A DNA stretch of 34,112 bases from Emticicia aquatilis (GTDB lineage Bacteria > Bacteroidota > Bacteroidia > Cytophagales > Spirosomataceae): contig NZ_BMKK01000026.1 of assembly GCF_014644295.1 (NCBI RefSeq), positions 1 through 34,112 of the forward strand, read 5' to 3'. The stretch's first letter is position 1, and every line of letters begins with the position of its first letter. Shown piece after piece: positions 22,775 through 32,628 of the stretch. Made by a program: the position numbers and the translations under genes. A model generated the notes under the pieces. That model was not told the DNA's origin. It saw only the letters and a program-made list of their open reading frames with translations, and did not search any database.

Positions 22775-23671
22775 ATGAAAAAAACTACAATAAGCATTTT
22801 TGTGCTATTACTCTTTGTGCTTAATGGTTTTGCACAACAGGCCAAAAGTAAAATCATTGCCAAAGGAGCAACCCTCACCAAACTTTCGGGCGAATATGCC
22901 TTCACTGAAGGACCTGCCGCCGATAGCGAAGGCAATGTATTTTTTACAGACCAACCCAATGACAAAATCTACAAATGGTCGGTAGCAGATAACTCAATTT
23001 CTGTTTATATGGACAAAACTGGTCGCTCAAACGGCCTTTATTTCGACCGTGCAGGAAACCTACTTTCATGTGCCGATTTAGAAAATCAACTTATAAGTAT
23101 TGATAAAAATCAAAAAATCACGGTTTTGGTCAATGATTTTGAAGGGAAGAAATTTAATGGGCCAAACGACCTTTGGGTTGCTCCAAACGGTGGCATCTAT
23201 TTTACTGACCCTTTCTACAAACGCCCTTATTGGAAGCATACGGAAATGGAATTGCCCGAAAAACGAGTGTATTATCTTTCTCCCGATAAGAAAACGGTCA
23301 CAATTGCTGCACGTGAATTTGTTGCACCTAATGGAATCATTGGCACGCCCGATGGAAAAACTCTGTATGTAGCCGATATCGGCGACCGCAAAACTTATTC
23401 ATTCCCAATCAATCCTGATGGCACTTTAGGCGAGCGTAAACTTTTTGCTCCGATGGGTTCTGATGGAATGACGATAGATAAAAAAGGGAACGTATATGTA
23501 ACAGGTAAAGGTGTAACGGTTTTTGATAAGAATGGCACGCAAATCGAGCAAATCGAAACTAAAGAACCTTGGACAGCCAACGTAACCTTCGGCGGAAAAG
23601 ACCGTAAAACCCTTTTCATTACTGCTTCAAAATCGGTTTATACACTTAAAATGAAAGTGAAAGGTGTTTAG
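22775..23671 (+). CDS. Secreted SMP-30/gluconolactonase-like beta-propeller protein
   Basis: A 298-residue protein with a signal peptide (MKKTTISIFVLLLFVLNGFA, then QQ). The start at 22775 is chosen because upstream codons cross the terminator hairpin. The mature part is a six-bladed propeller of the SMP-30/LRE family. Likely metal ligands are Glu45 (FTEGPAAD), Asn in FNGPNDLWV, Asn in VAPNGIIGTP and Asp in GSDGMTID. The family hydrolyses sugar lactones or related esters in the periplasm. No operon partner is evident: it is bounded upstream by a terminator and downstream by the paired inverted repeats. The substrate is unknown. Confidence 0.88.
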   Translation: MKKTTISIFVLLLFVLNGFAQQAKSKIIAKGATLTKLSGEYAFTEGPAADSEGNVFFTDQPNDKIYKWSVADNSISVYMDKTGRSNGLYFDRAGNLLSCADLENQLISIDKNQKITVLVNDFEGKKFNGPNDLWVAPNGGIYFTDPFYKRPYWKHTEMELPEKRVYYLSPDKKTVTIAAREFVAPNGIIGTPDGKTLYVADIGDRKTYSFPINPDGTLGERKLFAPMGSDGMTIDKKGNVYVTGKGVTVFDKNGTQIEQIETKEPWTANVTFGGKDRKTLFITASKSVYTLKMKVKGV

Positions 23672-23687
23672 TGCAATTTTTATTATC

Positions 23688-23773
23688 AGCCAAATCCCTG
23701 TATTTACAAATATTTTGGCTGAGTTTTATTTTTAATTATCAGCCAAAACCTTATATTTGTAAGAGATTTGGCT
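23688..23773. promoter_or_regulatory. Twin AGCCAAA-N19-TTTGGCT inverted repeats with embedded promoter
   Basis: Two inverted repeats of identical length (33 bp) and identical 7-bp arms lie at 23688-23720 and 23741-23773, 20 bp apart. Their 19-bp interiors are similar (TATTTACAAATAT versus TATATTTGTAAGAG). The second contains TATATTTG (23752-23759), a perfect TAnnTTTG -7 box. The second repeat ends 10 bp before the ATPase ATG at 23784. The arrangement looks like a double operator for autoregulation. Confidence 0.65.
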
Positions 23774-23783
23774 AATAATAAAG

Positions 23784-25211
23784 ATGAAAACAATCATAGG
23801 TAGAGAACTTGAAAAGAAAATCCTTAGGGAAGTCATAGAATCGGATAATGCCGAATTAGTGGTTATTTATGGAAGAAGGAGAGTTGGGAAAACCTTTTTG
23901 ATTCGTGAGTTTTTTGAGAAAGAATTAGTTTTTGAATTTTCGGGTCAGTACGATGTTAAAACTAAAATTCAACTTCAAAACTTTACCAATAAACTTGACC
24001 AAAGTACTAAATCAGCCTTTCCATCTTCGCTACCAAGCAATTGGACAGAAGCCTTGAATAGGCTTAAAACCTATTTAAACCCGATTCTCGACAAGAAAAA
24101 GGCGGTAGTTTTTTTTGATGAATTCCCTTGTATTGATTCACCAAAATCTGATTTTCTGAGTTCATTTGATTATTTCTGGAATGACTGGGCAAGCAAAAAA
24201 GATAATTTAAAAGTTATTATCTGCGGCTCAGCTGCTTCATGGATGATTAGAAAAGTAATTCAAAACAAAGGAGGGCTTCACAATAGAATTACTAAAAAAA
24301 TCAGACTACTGCCTTTTACATTAAAGGAAACCGAAAAGTATCTGCAAAGTAAAAATATTACCTTAGACCGATTTCAGATTTTACAATTATATATGGCATT
24401 TGGGGGTGTTCCTCACTATTTAAAAGAAGTAAAAAAAGGAGAAAGCACCAACCAAACCATTGATAATGTGTGCTTTAAGAAGGAAGGATTATTATTCGGT
24501 GAATTTGATAGTTTATTTCGTTCGTTATTTAAAAACCATGAAACACATGTACAGCTCATCAGAGAATTATCAAAAAAAAATAGTGGCTTAACTCGAAATG
24601 AGTTATTACAAAAAATGAGTATAAAGTCGGGCGGAACTGCCTCGTTAGTTATTGAAGAATTAGAAGAATCCGGTTTTGTGACTGGCTATATACCTTTCGG
24701 AAAAAACAAAAAAGACTTCGTTTATAAACTAACCGATGAATACTGCTTATTTTATCTAAAATTTATAGAAAACAATAAAGGAAAACAGTCATGGGTGTTT
24801 ATGCAAAATGCTCAGTCATGGAAAAGTTGGGCGGGGTTTTCGTTTGAATCAATTTGTCAAAAACATATTCGAGAAATCAAAAAAGCATTGGGTATTTCTG
24901 GAATTTACGCAGAAGAATCAAGTTGGAGATTCAGAGGGGATGAAAAAGAAGAAGGAAGTCAGATAGATTTATTGATTGACCGAAAAGACGGTTGTATTAA
25001 TATATGCGAAATGAAATTTTCGGAGTTTGAGTTTGTAATTGACAAAAAGTATGCAGCGGACATAGCCCATAAAATCAGCACATTTAAAGAAGTCACTAAA
25101 ACAAAAAAAACAGTTTTCTTCACAGCAGTAAGCACTCATGGATTTAAAAATAATGAGTATAAATTAAGGTGGGTCCAGAGTGAAATCACTATGAATGATT
25201 TATTTGCATAA
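23784..25211 (+). CDS. AAA ATPase with C-terminal DUF234/PD-(D/E)XK-like domain
   Basis: A 475-residue ATPase of the ATPase_2/DUF234 type found in archaea and Bacteroidota. Walker A is YGRRRVGKTFLI (29-40), Walker B VVFFDEFPCID (about 107-117), and a sensor region ICGSAASWMIRKV follows. A winged-helix-like middle (NSGLTRNELLQKMSIKSGGT, then ASLVIEELEESGFV) precedes a C-terminal domain with Asp395 (SQIDLLID) and Glu409-x-Lys411 (CEMKFSE), a PD-(D/E)XK nuclease pattern. No signal peptide is seen. It is transcribed from its own promoter inside a palindrome pair. The role is unknown; a nuclease-linked ATPase or a selfish/defence-type element is possible. It stands alone between secreted-enzyme genes. 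Confidence 0.85.
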   Translation: MKTIIGRELEKKILREVIESDNAELVVIYGRRRVGKTFLIREFFEKELVFEFSGQYDVKTKIQLQNFTNKLDQSTKSAFPSSLPSNWTEALNRLKTYLNPILDKKKAVVFFDEFPCIDSPKSDFLSSFDYFWNDWASKKDNLKVIICGSAASWMIRKVIQNKGGLHNRITKKIRLLPFTLKETEKYLQSKNITLDRFQILQLYMAFGGVPHYLKEVKKGESTNQTIDNVCFKKEGLLFGEFDSLFRSLFKNHETHVQLIRELSKKNSGLTRNELLQKMSIKSGGTASLVIEELEESGFVTGYIPFGKNKKDFVYKLTDEYCLFYLKFIENNKGKQSWVFMQNAQSWKSWAGFSFESICQKHIREIKKALGISGIYAEESSWRFRGDEKEEGSQIDLLIDRKDGCINICEMKFSEFEFVIDKKYAADIAHKISTFKEVTKTKKTVFFTAVSTHGFKNNEYKLRWVQSEITMNDLFA

Positions 25212-25252
25212 AATCAACATTTCAACCTAAAATCATTTTTAAACTATTTAAG

Positions 25253-26206
25253 ATGGAATCTTCTAACATTTCTCGTAGAAATCTTATAAAATCAACTTTA
25301 GCAACGGGTGCTGGTTTGGCACTTGGCTTAGAAAATGCTTCTGTTCAAGCTCCAAAAACAGCTAAACATAATTTTAGCTATTGCTTGAACACCAGTACCA
25401 TTATGAAGCAAAATATCGGTCTGATGGCCGAACTCGATGTGGCAGCCAAAGCAGGTTATTCGGGCATTGAAATTTGGGTAAGAACCCTCGAAACGTACGC
25501 CAATAACGGAGGGAATTTAAAAGATGTGCGTAAAAAGGCACAAGATTTAGGCCTAACCATTGAAGATGCCATTGGTTTTGCATCTTGGATTGTTGACGAC
25601 CCTAACCTACGAACAAAAGCCCTCGAACAAACCAAACGTGAAATGGGAATGCTGGCCGAAATTGGGTGCAAACGTATTGCTGCTCCACCTTTCGGAGCAA
25701 CCAACAAAGCGGGAATTAGCTTACAAAACGCCGCAGCTCGCTACAAACAAATGCTCGATTTGGGTGATGAAATGGGCGTTTTGCCACAACTCGAAATGTG
25801 GGGATTTTCGGCAAATTTGCATCTTTTTGGCGAAGCTCTTTTCGTAGCCGCCGAAAGCGGACACCCGAAAGCAGTTGTACTGTCAGATGTTTATCATTTA
25901 TATAAAGGTGGTTCAGAATTTAATGCCTTAAAAATGCTCAACGGACAATGTATGCAGATGTTTCACGTAAATGATTATCCAGCCAATGTTTCAAGAGAAA
26001 AAATCAATGATAGCTACCGAGTTTTCCCAGGCGATGGCGTTGCTCCACTCACACCAATTTTTCAGATGTTAAATGAGAAAAACGTACCGATTGTACTTTC
26101 GTTAGAGCTTTTCAACGAAGATTACTGGAAAATGCCAGCTCTTGAAGCTGCCAAAGTTGGTTTTGATAAAATGAAGGCTTCGGTTGAGAAAGCTGTGGGT
26201 GCTTGA
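25253..26206 (+). CDS. Tat-exported sugar phosphate isomerase/epimerase-like TIM barrel
   Basis: A 317-residue xylose-isomerase-like TIM barrel. The N terminus has a twin-arginine motif (SRRNLIK, 7-13) and hydrophobic STLATGAGLALGL, so export is likely. Metal-ligand positions of the fold are visible: Glu181 (LEMWG), Asp212 and His215 (SDVYHLYKGG), His238 (FHVND) and Glu285 (SLELFNEDYW). The family includes hydroxypyruvate isomerase and inosose dehydratase; the substrate cannot be set from sequence. It starts 41 bp after the ATPase gene, but a functional link is not obvious. A terminator (26239-26273) follows. Confidence 0.87.
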   Translation: MESSNISRRNLIKSTLATGAGLALGLENASVQAPKTAKHNFSYCLNTSTIMKQNIGLMAELDVAAKAGYSGIEIWVRTLETYANNGGNLKDVRKKAQDLGLTIEDAIGFASWIVDDPNLRTKALEQTKREMGMLAEIGCKRIAAPPFGATNKAGISLQNAAARYKQMLDLGDEMGVLPQLEMWGFSANLHLFGEALFVAAESGHPKAVVLSDVYHLYKGGSEFNALKMLNGQCMQMFHVNDYPANVSREKINDSYRVFPGDGVAPLTPIFQMLNEKNVPIVLSLELFNEDYWKMPALEAAKVGFDKMKASVEKAVGA

Positions 26207-26238
26207 GTTTTGAAATACATTGAAAATACACTATTTCT

Positions 26239-26273
26239 TAGGTCGGGATTGATAAATCTCGGCCTATTTTTTT
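26239..26273 (+). terminator. Intrinsic terminator
   Basis: TAGGTCGGGATT (26239-26250), loop GATA, AATCTCGGCCTA (26255-26266) pair over 12 bp with two G-T wobbles, followed by seven T. Confidence 0.85.
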
Positions 26274-26408
26274 ATACCATTATTTCCACTATTTCTTGCA
26301 CTAATCTACCCGAAAATAGTATTATTCAAGGGTTTTGAACTAATTATTTACTATTTCACTTTTTTTCATTTATCTTGACATAGTTGATTCTAAGCCTTCA
26401 AAAACACT

Positions 26409-29400
26409 ATGTCTATAAAAGTTGCCATTTCGCACAAAACAGCCTACAAATTTGATAGGAGTGTTAGTCTTTCACCGCATATTTTCCGATTGCGACCTGC
26501 CGCTCACTCTCGAACAGCCATTGAAGGATACTCGTTTAAAGTTCTTCCCGAAAATCATTTTATTAATTGGCAGCAAGACCCCTTCGGTAATTATCAAGCA
26601 AGGGTGGTTTTTCCAGAAAAAACGACCGAATTACGCATCGAAGTAGAGGTAATTGCACGTTTGCAGGTAATCAACCCTTTTGATTTTTTTGTTGAAGAAT
26701 ATGCCGAGAAGTTTCCTTTCAAATACGAAACTACACTTCAAAAAGAACTTGTTCCTTATTTAGAAACAAAAGATATTGGCGAAAAAACGCAGCATTTTAT
26801 CGACCAAATGTCTATTCAAAAAGGCATCAATACAGTCGATTTTTTGGTGTATGCTAATCAACAAGTGTATAATGCTCTCAAATATAATATCCGCTTAGAA
26901 ACAGGCGTTCAAAGCTGCGAAGAAACCCTCTCACTCGGTAGCGGTTCGTGCCGAGATTTTGCATGGCTTTTGGTGCAAGTCTTGCGTAGTTTTGGACTGG
27001 CCACTCGTTTTGTTTCGGGTTATTTAGTACAACTCGCTCCCGACGTAAAATCACTTGATGGCCCTTCTGGTCCCGAAAAAGATTTTACCGACCTACACGC
27101 TTGGGTAGAAGCCTACGTACCAGGTGCAGGTTGGATTGGCCTCGACCCAACTTCCGGACTTTTCGCCAGCGAAGGACACATTCCGCTCAGTTGTACACCC
27201 GATTACGCCAGTGCCGCCCCAGTAACTGGTGCCACCGATATTTGCGAAGTTAGTTTTGAGTTTGATAATAGTGTTTTCAGAATCCACGAAAATCCAAGAG
27301 TCACCAAACCTTACACTGAACAACAGTGGAACAAGGTAATGGAAGTAGGAAATGTGGTTGAAAAAGACCTCATCGAGGGCGATGTACGACTAACAATGGG
27401 TGGCGAGCCAACTTTCGTTTCGATTGATGATTTTGAATCACCCGAATGGAATTCTACCGCCGATGGCCCTCTCAAACGAAAACTGGCTTATGATTTAGCT
27501 CTTCGCCTCAAAAAACGTTTCGCACATGGCGGTTTGTTGCATTTCGGACAAGGAAAATGGTATCCGGGCGAGTTATTCCCACGTTGGCAATATGCACTCT
27601 ATTGGAGAAAAGATGGCCTTCCGATTTGGAAAAATGATAATTTAGTAGCTAAAGAAGGCGAAACTAAATATACTTTTCATGATGCCGAACGCTTTGCGAT
27701 AGAGTTAACAAAATATTTGGGCATTGACCCGAAAAACATTATGCCTACTTACGAAGACCCAATCTACTGGGCTTTAGAAGAAGGTAAATTACCAGTAAAC
27801 CTCGACCCGTTGGCAGTAAATCTGAAAGATTCTGTTCAGCGACACACACTCGCAAAATTGCTCGAAAAAGGCTTAAATAATCCTGCGGGCTTTGTTTTGC
27901 CACTCAAATGGGAGCATGACTCTGCTCATTGGACGAGTTGTGTTTGGGAATTCCGCCGTCAGCAATGTTATTTAATTCCAGGAAATTCTCCCATCGGGCT
28001 ACGTTTACCATTGGAATCTTTACCCAAAACTTCAAAACTCAAACGAGAGCATCCAGTTGAAAGAAGTCTGTTTGAGGAATTACCACCACTCGGCGATTAT
28101 TACCAATCGCTCGAAGAACGCTACGGAACAACTTCACCACTATATAAAGCCCCTGAAAAGGCCGTAATAGTTGAAAAAGATGAACAACAAGCTAAAGAAG
28201 AATCTGAAGATACTTCGTTGCTTTTTGAAGTTGATACATTTTCAACGGCCTTGTGCGTAGAAGAACGTGACGGAATTATTTATGTTTTCCTCCCTCCTAC
28301 CGATTACCTTGAAACCTATCTCGACATGATAGCTTCGGTAGAAACTACGGCCGAAAAACTTCAAATGCCAGTCAGAATTGAAGGTTACACGCCAAAATCC
28401 GACTATCGCATCGAAAAAATGATGGTAACACCCGACCCCGGTGTGATTGAGGTAAACGTACACCCAGCCAAGTCGTGGCAAGAAATTGTCGATAATACAA
28501 CAGCACTTTACGAAGAAGCTTTTTTTGCTCGTTTAGGCACCGAAAAATTCATGGTTGATGGCCGCCATACGGGTACTGGCGGGGGCAATCACGTGACGCT
28601 CGGGGCTTCAAAACCCGAAGATAGTCCGCTGCTTCGTCGACCAGATTTACTGCGAAGTCTGATTACCTATTGGCAGCATCACCCAGCATTGAGCTACCTT
28701 TTTGCAGGTCCGTTTATTGGGCCAACAAGTCAAGCTCCACGCATTGACGAAGGCCGAGATGAACGCCTTTACGAAATGGAAATTGCTTTTGAGCAAATTC
28801 CAGAAGATAAAGAAGTGCCGTTTTGGATGGTTGACCGTATTTTCAGAAATTTATTGACTGATATTACAGGAAATACGCACCGAACCGAGTTTTGTATTGA
28901 TAAACTCTACTCGCCTGATTCTTCAACGGGTCGTTTGGGAATTCTCGAACTACGGGCATTCGATATGCCACCGCACAAACACATGAATTTAGTACAAAAC
29001 CTTTTGGTTCGTGCGTTAGTAGCGAAGTTTTGGAAACAACCATACAAGAAAAAACTCATCAGATGGGGAACGGAACTGCACGATAAATTCTTATTGCCAC
29101 ACTTTGCTTATCTTGATATGATTGATGTAGTAAACGACCTAAAAGATGCAGGTTATGACTTCGATATTTCGTGGTTCGACCCATTCTTTGAGTTCCGTTT
29201 CCCGCATCATGGAAGTATCACGGTTGATAATATCCAACTCGAAATTCGTTTAGGAATTGAGCCGTGGCACGTTTTGGGCGAAGAGTTGACCAATGCCGGT
29301 ACCGCTCGCTTCGTGGATTCATCACTTGAAAGATTACAAGTAAAAGTTTCGGGGATAATTCCAGAACGTCATATTTTATTATGTAAAGGTTGCCGAATTC

Positions 29401-29831
29401 CACTAAGAAGTACGGGAACAAAAGGCGAATACGTGGCAGGAATCAGGTATAAAGCGTGGAATCCACCGTCGGCGTTGCACCCAAATGTGGGCGTAGATGC
29501 TCCATTAGTTTTTGATATTGTTGACACATGGAATAACCGAGTAGTGGGCGGTTGTACGTACTTCGTTTCGCACCCAGGGGGGCGTAGTTTCGATACGTAC
29601 CCAATCAACAGTTACGAAGCTGAATCTCGAAAAATTAGTCGCTTCTGGGATTTCGGGCATACTCCTTCGAGTACAATCGAGCAGACCGCTCCGGTATTCG
29701 ATACGCCAACGGTTTCAAGATTTGTGGCTCAAAATAAAACTGACCTCAAGCCCGATACACCGATTGAATTGGTAAATCCTGAATATCCAAACACTTTAGA
29801 TTTAAGACATTATTGGAAGGCAAAGAAATAG
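26409..29831 (+). CDS. Transglutaminase-like / DUF2126 large fusion protein
   Basis: A 1140-residue cytoplasmic protein. Residues 1-90 are a bacterial-transglutaminase N-terminal beta domain (SHKTAYKFDRSVSLSPHIFR). The papain-like transglutaminase core carries a complete triad: Cys181 (GSGSCRDFAW), His230 (DLHAWVEAYVPG) and Asp246 (GLDPTSG). From about 320 to the end is DUF2126 (LTMGGEPTFVSIDD, GRHTGTGGGNHVTLGASKPE, RTEFCIDKLYSPDS), seen only with such transglutaminases and circularly permuted ATP-grasp enzymes. Comparative-genomic work on amidoligases proposed that these clusters make and attach or cleave small peptide tags. It is first in a cluster with the ATP-grasp gene (30067) and a second transglutaminase gene (32618). 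No experimental function is known to me. Confidence 0.93.
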   Translation: MSIKVAISHKTAYKFDRSVSLSPHIFRLRPAAHSRTAIEGYSFKVLPENHFINWQQDPFGNYQARVVFPEKTTELRIEVEVIARLQVINPFDFFVEEYAEKFPFKYETTLQKELVPYLETKDIGEKTQHFIDQMSIQKGINTVDFLVYANQQVYNALKYNIRLETGVQSCEETLSLGSGSCRDFAWLLVQVLRSFGLATRFVSGYLVQLAPDVKSLDGPSGPEKDFTDLHAWVEAYVPGAGWIGLDPTSGLFASEGHIPLSCTPDYASAAPVTGATDICEVSFEFDNSVFRIHENPRVTKPYTEQQWNKVMEVGNVVEKDLIEGDVRLTMGGEPTFVSIDDFESPEWNSTADGPLKRKLAYDLALRLKKRFAHGGLLHFGQGKWYPGELFPRWQYALYWRKDGLPIWKNDNLVAKEGETKYTFHDAERFAIELTKYLGIDPKNIMPTYEDPIYWALEEGKLPVNLDPLAVNLKDSVQRHTLAKLLEKGLNNPAGFVLPLKWEHDSAHWTSCVWEFRRQQCYLIPGNSPIGLRLPLESLPKTSKLKREHPVERSLFEELPPLGDYYQSLEERYGTTSPLYKAPEKAVIVEKDEQQAKEESEDTSLLFEVDTFSTALCVEERDGIIYVFLPPTDYLETYLDMIASVETTAEKLQMPVRIEGYTPKSDYRIEKMMVTPDPGVIEVNVHPAKSWQEIVDNTTALYEEAFFARLGTEKFMVDGRHTGTGGGNHVTLGASKPEDSPLLRRPDLLRSLITYWQHHPALSYLFAGPFIGPTSQAPRIDEGRDERLYEMEIAFEQIPEDKEVPFWMVDRIFRNLLTDITGNTHRTEFCIDKLYSPDSSTGRLGILELRAFDMPPHKHMNLVQNLLVRALVAKFWKQPYKKKLIRWGTELHDKFLLPHFAYLDMIDVVNDLKDAGYDFDISWFDPFFEFRFPHHGSITVDNIQLEIRLGIEPWHVLGEELTNAGTARFVDSSLERLQVKVSGIIPERHILLCKGCRIPLRSTGTKGEYVAGIRYKAWNPPSALHPNVGVDAPLVFDIVDTWNNRVVGGCTYFVSHPGGRSFDTYPINSYEAESRKISRFWDFGHTPSSTIEQTAPVFDTPTVSRFVAQNKTDLKPDTPIELVNPEYPNTLDLRHYWKAKK

Positions 29832-29861
29832 AAAATAGTAATTTTAATATCCCACTGAAAC

Positions 29862-29908
29862 CGCTGAAAATCGCAGAAAAAAGTTTGTAATTTCTGCGGT
29901 TTTCAGCG
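29862..29908. repeat. Hairpin CGCTGAAAATCGCAGAAA
   Basis: CGCTGAAAATCGCAGAAA (29862-29879) pairs with TTTCTGCGGTTTTCAGCG (29891-29908) over 18 bp with a single wobble; the flanks (TCCCAC / GGCGGGA) extend it loosely. It lies in the 235-bp gap between the DUF2126 and ATP-grasp genes, either as a REP-like element or an attenuating hairpin. There is no clear T-run after it, so read-through is possible. I see no clear promoter in the rest of the gap. Confidence 0.7.
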
Positions 29909-30066
29909 AAATCGGCGGGAGTAAAAATATTAAATAGCTTCAACGCAATCAACTAAGTACAAATACTCAGTACCATCACCAAGCATTTTATTTGTTTAAT
30001 TAAAGAATTTATTGGTTTTTTCCACTTAAAAAGCATTATTTTGTGAATGACCTTTAAAAGTAATAA

Positions 30067-32628
30067 ATGATAGAAGATTTATCTTTGAGCCTGCTCAATT
30101 CATATAAAAAAACAATCAATTCCTATGATGAAGTAATCGACCAAAATGGTCAGGTGAAACCTCATTGGCGAAGCCTTTTCGATACTTTGGAGTCGATTGG
30201 TATGGAAGAGTTGGAGCTGCGAAACCAAGAAATCATCAATAAGCTCAAAGAAAACGGTGTTACCTACAATGTTTATAATGCCGATAATGGCGGAAATCGT
30301 GCGTGGAAACTCGACCCGATTCCGTTTTTGATACACCAAAAAGAATGGCAAAATATCGAAAAAGGAATCAAACAAAGAGCTCATTTACTCGATTTGATTC
30401 TTCGAGATATTTATGGGCCACAATTATTGATAAAAAAGAATATCATTCCTGCCGAATTGGTTTTTGATAATTCGGGCTTTCTACTGCCTTGTTTTGATAT
30501 TAAGCAAAAACTACAAAATCAATTACTGATTTATGCCTGCGATATGGCTCGTGGGCCAGATGGTAAAATGTGGTTGCTCGATAACCGAACACAGTCGCCT
30601 TCAGGTTCGGGGTATGCCCTCGAAAACCGCACGGTTATGGCGAAGGTTTTTCCCGAACTCAATAAAAATATTTATCGAAATAGGCTCTCGCCATATTTCA
30701 ACCATCTACAGCAAACAGTAGCCACGCTGGGAAATATTTCCAACGAAAACCCAAATGTAGTTTATCTGACCCCTGGGGCGGGCAATGAAACTTACTTCGA
30801 GCATGTTTACCTGTCATCTTATTTGGGTTACACGCTCGTACAAGGCAGTGATTTATTGGTCAGAGATGGCTTTGTTTGGCTAAAATCTATTGATGGACTG
30901 GAGCGTGTAGATGTCATTATCCGACGTGTGGACGATGATTGGTGCGACCCACTCGAACTACGCCAAAATTCACTTTTGGGTGTACCGGGTTTGCTGCAAG
31001 TCATGCGTATGGGCAATGTGGCAGTTGTAAATCCACCCGGCACGAGTGTCGTAGAAAATTACGGTTTGTTGGCATTTATGCAGAATGCTTGTAAATTCCT
31101 GCTCGATGAACCTTTACTGATGAACTCGGTAGCCACTTGGTGGTGCGGACAACCACGAGAATTGAACTTCGTGCTGAGTAATTTACACCGACTTATCATC
31201 AAAAAAGCCAACCGCAAGCAAGGATTTAAGTCGCTCTATGGGCGACAAATGAGCAAAGATGAACTGGAAAAACTTCGTAAGATGATTTTGCAAAATCCGA
31301 AAGATTTTGTGGCTCAAGAAGAAGTAAGTCTTTCTACCACTCCTTCGTTGATTGATGGAAAATTAGTGCCTCGTTTTGCTGCTATCCGAACTTTTTTGGT
31401 ATCTGACGGCAATGACTATAAAGTAATGCAAGGCGGCCTCACTCGTAGCTCACCCGTAAAAGATAAGTTTGTAATATCTAATCAACTGGGCGGATTATCG
31501 AAAGACACTTGGATTGTAACCGATACACCAACCGAGCATTACGAACGAATAGTTGTACGCAAAGCAACTAATAATCAGCACAATAACTCACTCACGAGCA
31601 GAAATGCCGAGAATTTATTTTGGGTCGGACGCTTATTTGAGCGAACAATGGCCTTGACGAGTTTCTTGAAAATCGTGCTTGACCGCCTCAACGAAAACGT
31701 AAACGATAAAGGTAAAAAGCAACAGGAATACTTGGTGGTTTTACTCAAATCAATCACACATCTGACTTGGAGTTACCCTGGCTTCACGAACGAAGAAGAC
31801 GATTCGATTTTGGAAAACCCCGAACCAGAGTTGTTTAGCTTAATCAACGACCCTCGAAAAGTGGGTTCGGTTGCCTATAATATCCAATCTTTCTTGCGTA
31901 CATCGAATCAAGTAAGTGACAAGTGGAATACTGATACTCGCCGAATTTTGAACTTAATTGAAGATAATCTGCAATCGCTTCGAGATTCGCACAGTATCAA
32001 CCAAGTAAGCCACAGTTTGGACAGGCTCTATACTCGACTTTTTGCTTTTTATGGCAATATTTTCGAGACATTACCACGTGACAGCGGTTTTTATTTGCTC
32101 GAAGCGGGTAAAAATATTGAACGAATTTTATCGCTCATTTCGGTACTGAGGTCGGCGTTTAGCTTCAAAAATAACGATGAAGTAGAAACCGTTTTGATGG
32201 AAGCAGTTTTAGAAAACCATCATCTTTTGGCCCAATACCGCCATATTTATAAATCTCATTGGAGCTTGGTTGCGGTGCTAAATATGGTTTTCTTAGAGAC
32301 AAATCTGCCTTATACACTGGCTTATTTGCTCGATGCTTTATCGAATTGTTTAGCAAAATTACCAAAGAATATTGACTCAACCCGATTGAACATAGCCGAA
32401 AGAACGGTCTTAGAAGCAGGAACGCTCATTAAACTTTTTGATGCCGAAAGCATGATAAAAGCAGATGAAGATACGCAATATCGCACGGAACTCGACAAAA
32501 CCTTAGAACAGGTTTTCGACTTGATTTCTAACGTTACGGGTAATCTTGCAAGCTTATACTTCAATCATTCGGTCATACAACATTCGTTTTTAGATACCAT
32601 TGAAAAAATAAATTCAGATGAAATATAA
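30067..32628 (+). CDS. Circularly permuted ATP-grasp protein fused to alpha-E domain
   Basis: An 853-residue fusion of two proteins that are often separate genes. Residues about 1-500 are the circularly permuted ATP-grasp (DUF404/DUF407, COG2308), with motifs RAHLLDLILRDIYGPQLLIK, YACDMARGPDGKMWLLDNRT, SGSGYALENRTVMAKVFPEL and VDVIIRRVDDDWCDPLELR. Residues about 507-850 are the helical alpha-E domain (DUF403, COG2307), starting LTSRNAENLFWVGRLFERT. ATP-grasp ligases of this group are predicted to form amide bonds in a small peptide or tag. Its stop overlaps the next ATG by 11 bp, implying coupled translation with the second transglutaminase. The biochemical product is unknown. Confidence 0.92.
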   Translation: MIEDLSLSLLNSYKKTINSYDEVIDQNGQVKPHWRSLFDTLESIGMEELELRNQEIINKLKENGVTYNVYNADNGGNRAWKLDPIPFLIHQKEWQNIEKGIKQRAHLLDLILRDIYGPQLLIKKNIIPAELVFDNSGFLLPCFDIKQKLQNQLLIYACDMARGPDGKMWLLDNRTQSPSGSGYALENRTVMAKVFPELNKNIYRNRLSPYFNHLQQTVATLGNISNENPNVVYLTPGAGNETYFEHVYLSSYLGYTLVQGSDLLVRDGFVWLKSIDGLERVDVIIRRVDDDWCDPLELRQNSLLGVPGLLQVMRMGNVAVVNPPGTSVVENYGLLAFMQNACKFLLDEPLLMNSVATWWCGQPRELNFVLSNLHRLIIKKANRKQGFKSLYGRQMSKDELEKLRKMILQNPKDFVAQEEVSLSTTPSLIDGKLVPRFAAIRTFLVSDGNDYKVMQGGLTRSSPVKDKFVISNQLGGLSKDTWIVTDTPTEHYERIVVRKATNNQHNNSLTSRNAENLFWVGRLFERTMALTSFLKIVLDRLNENVNDKGKKQQEYLVVLLKSITHLTWSYPGFTNEEDDSILENPEPELFSLINDPRKVGSVAYNIQSFLRTSNQVSDKWNTDTRRILNLIEDNLQSLRDSHSINQVSHSLDRLYTRLFAFYGNIFETLPRDSGFYLLEAGKNIERILSLISVLRSAFSFKNNDEVETVLMEAVLENHHLLAQYRHIYKSHWSLVAVLNMVFLETNLPYTLAYLLDALSNCLAKLPKNIDSTRLNIAERTVLEAGTLIKLFDAESMIKADEDTQYRTELDKTLEQVFDLISNVTGNLASLYFNHSVIQHSFLDTIEKINSDEI

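Noticed and set aside
26340-26408. Promoter of the DUF2126 operon (TATCTTGACA region)
   Set aside because: TATCTTGA only partly resembles TAnnTTTG, and TTGACA near the gene lacks a matching -10 at the right spacing, so I could not assign a promoter.
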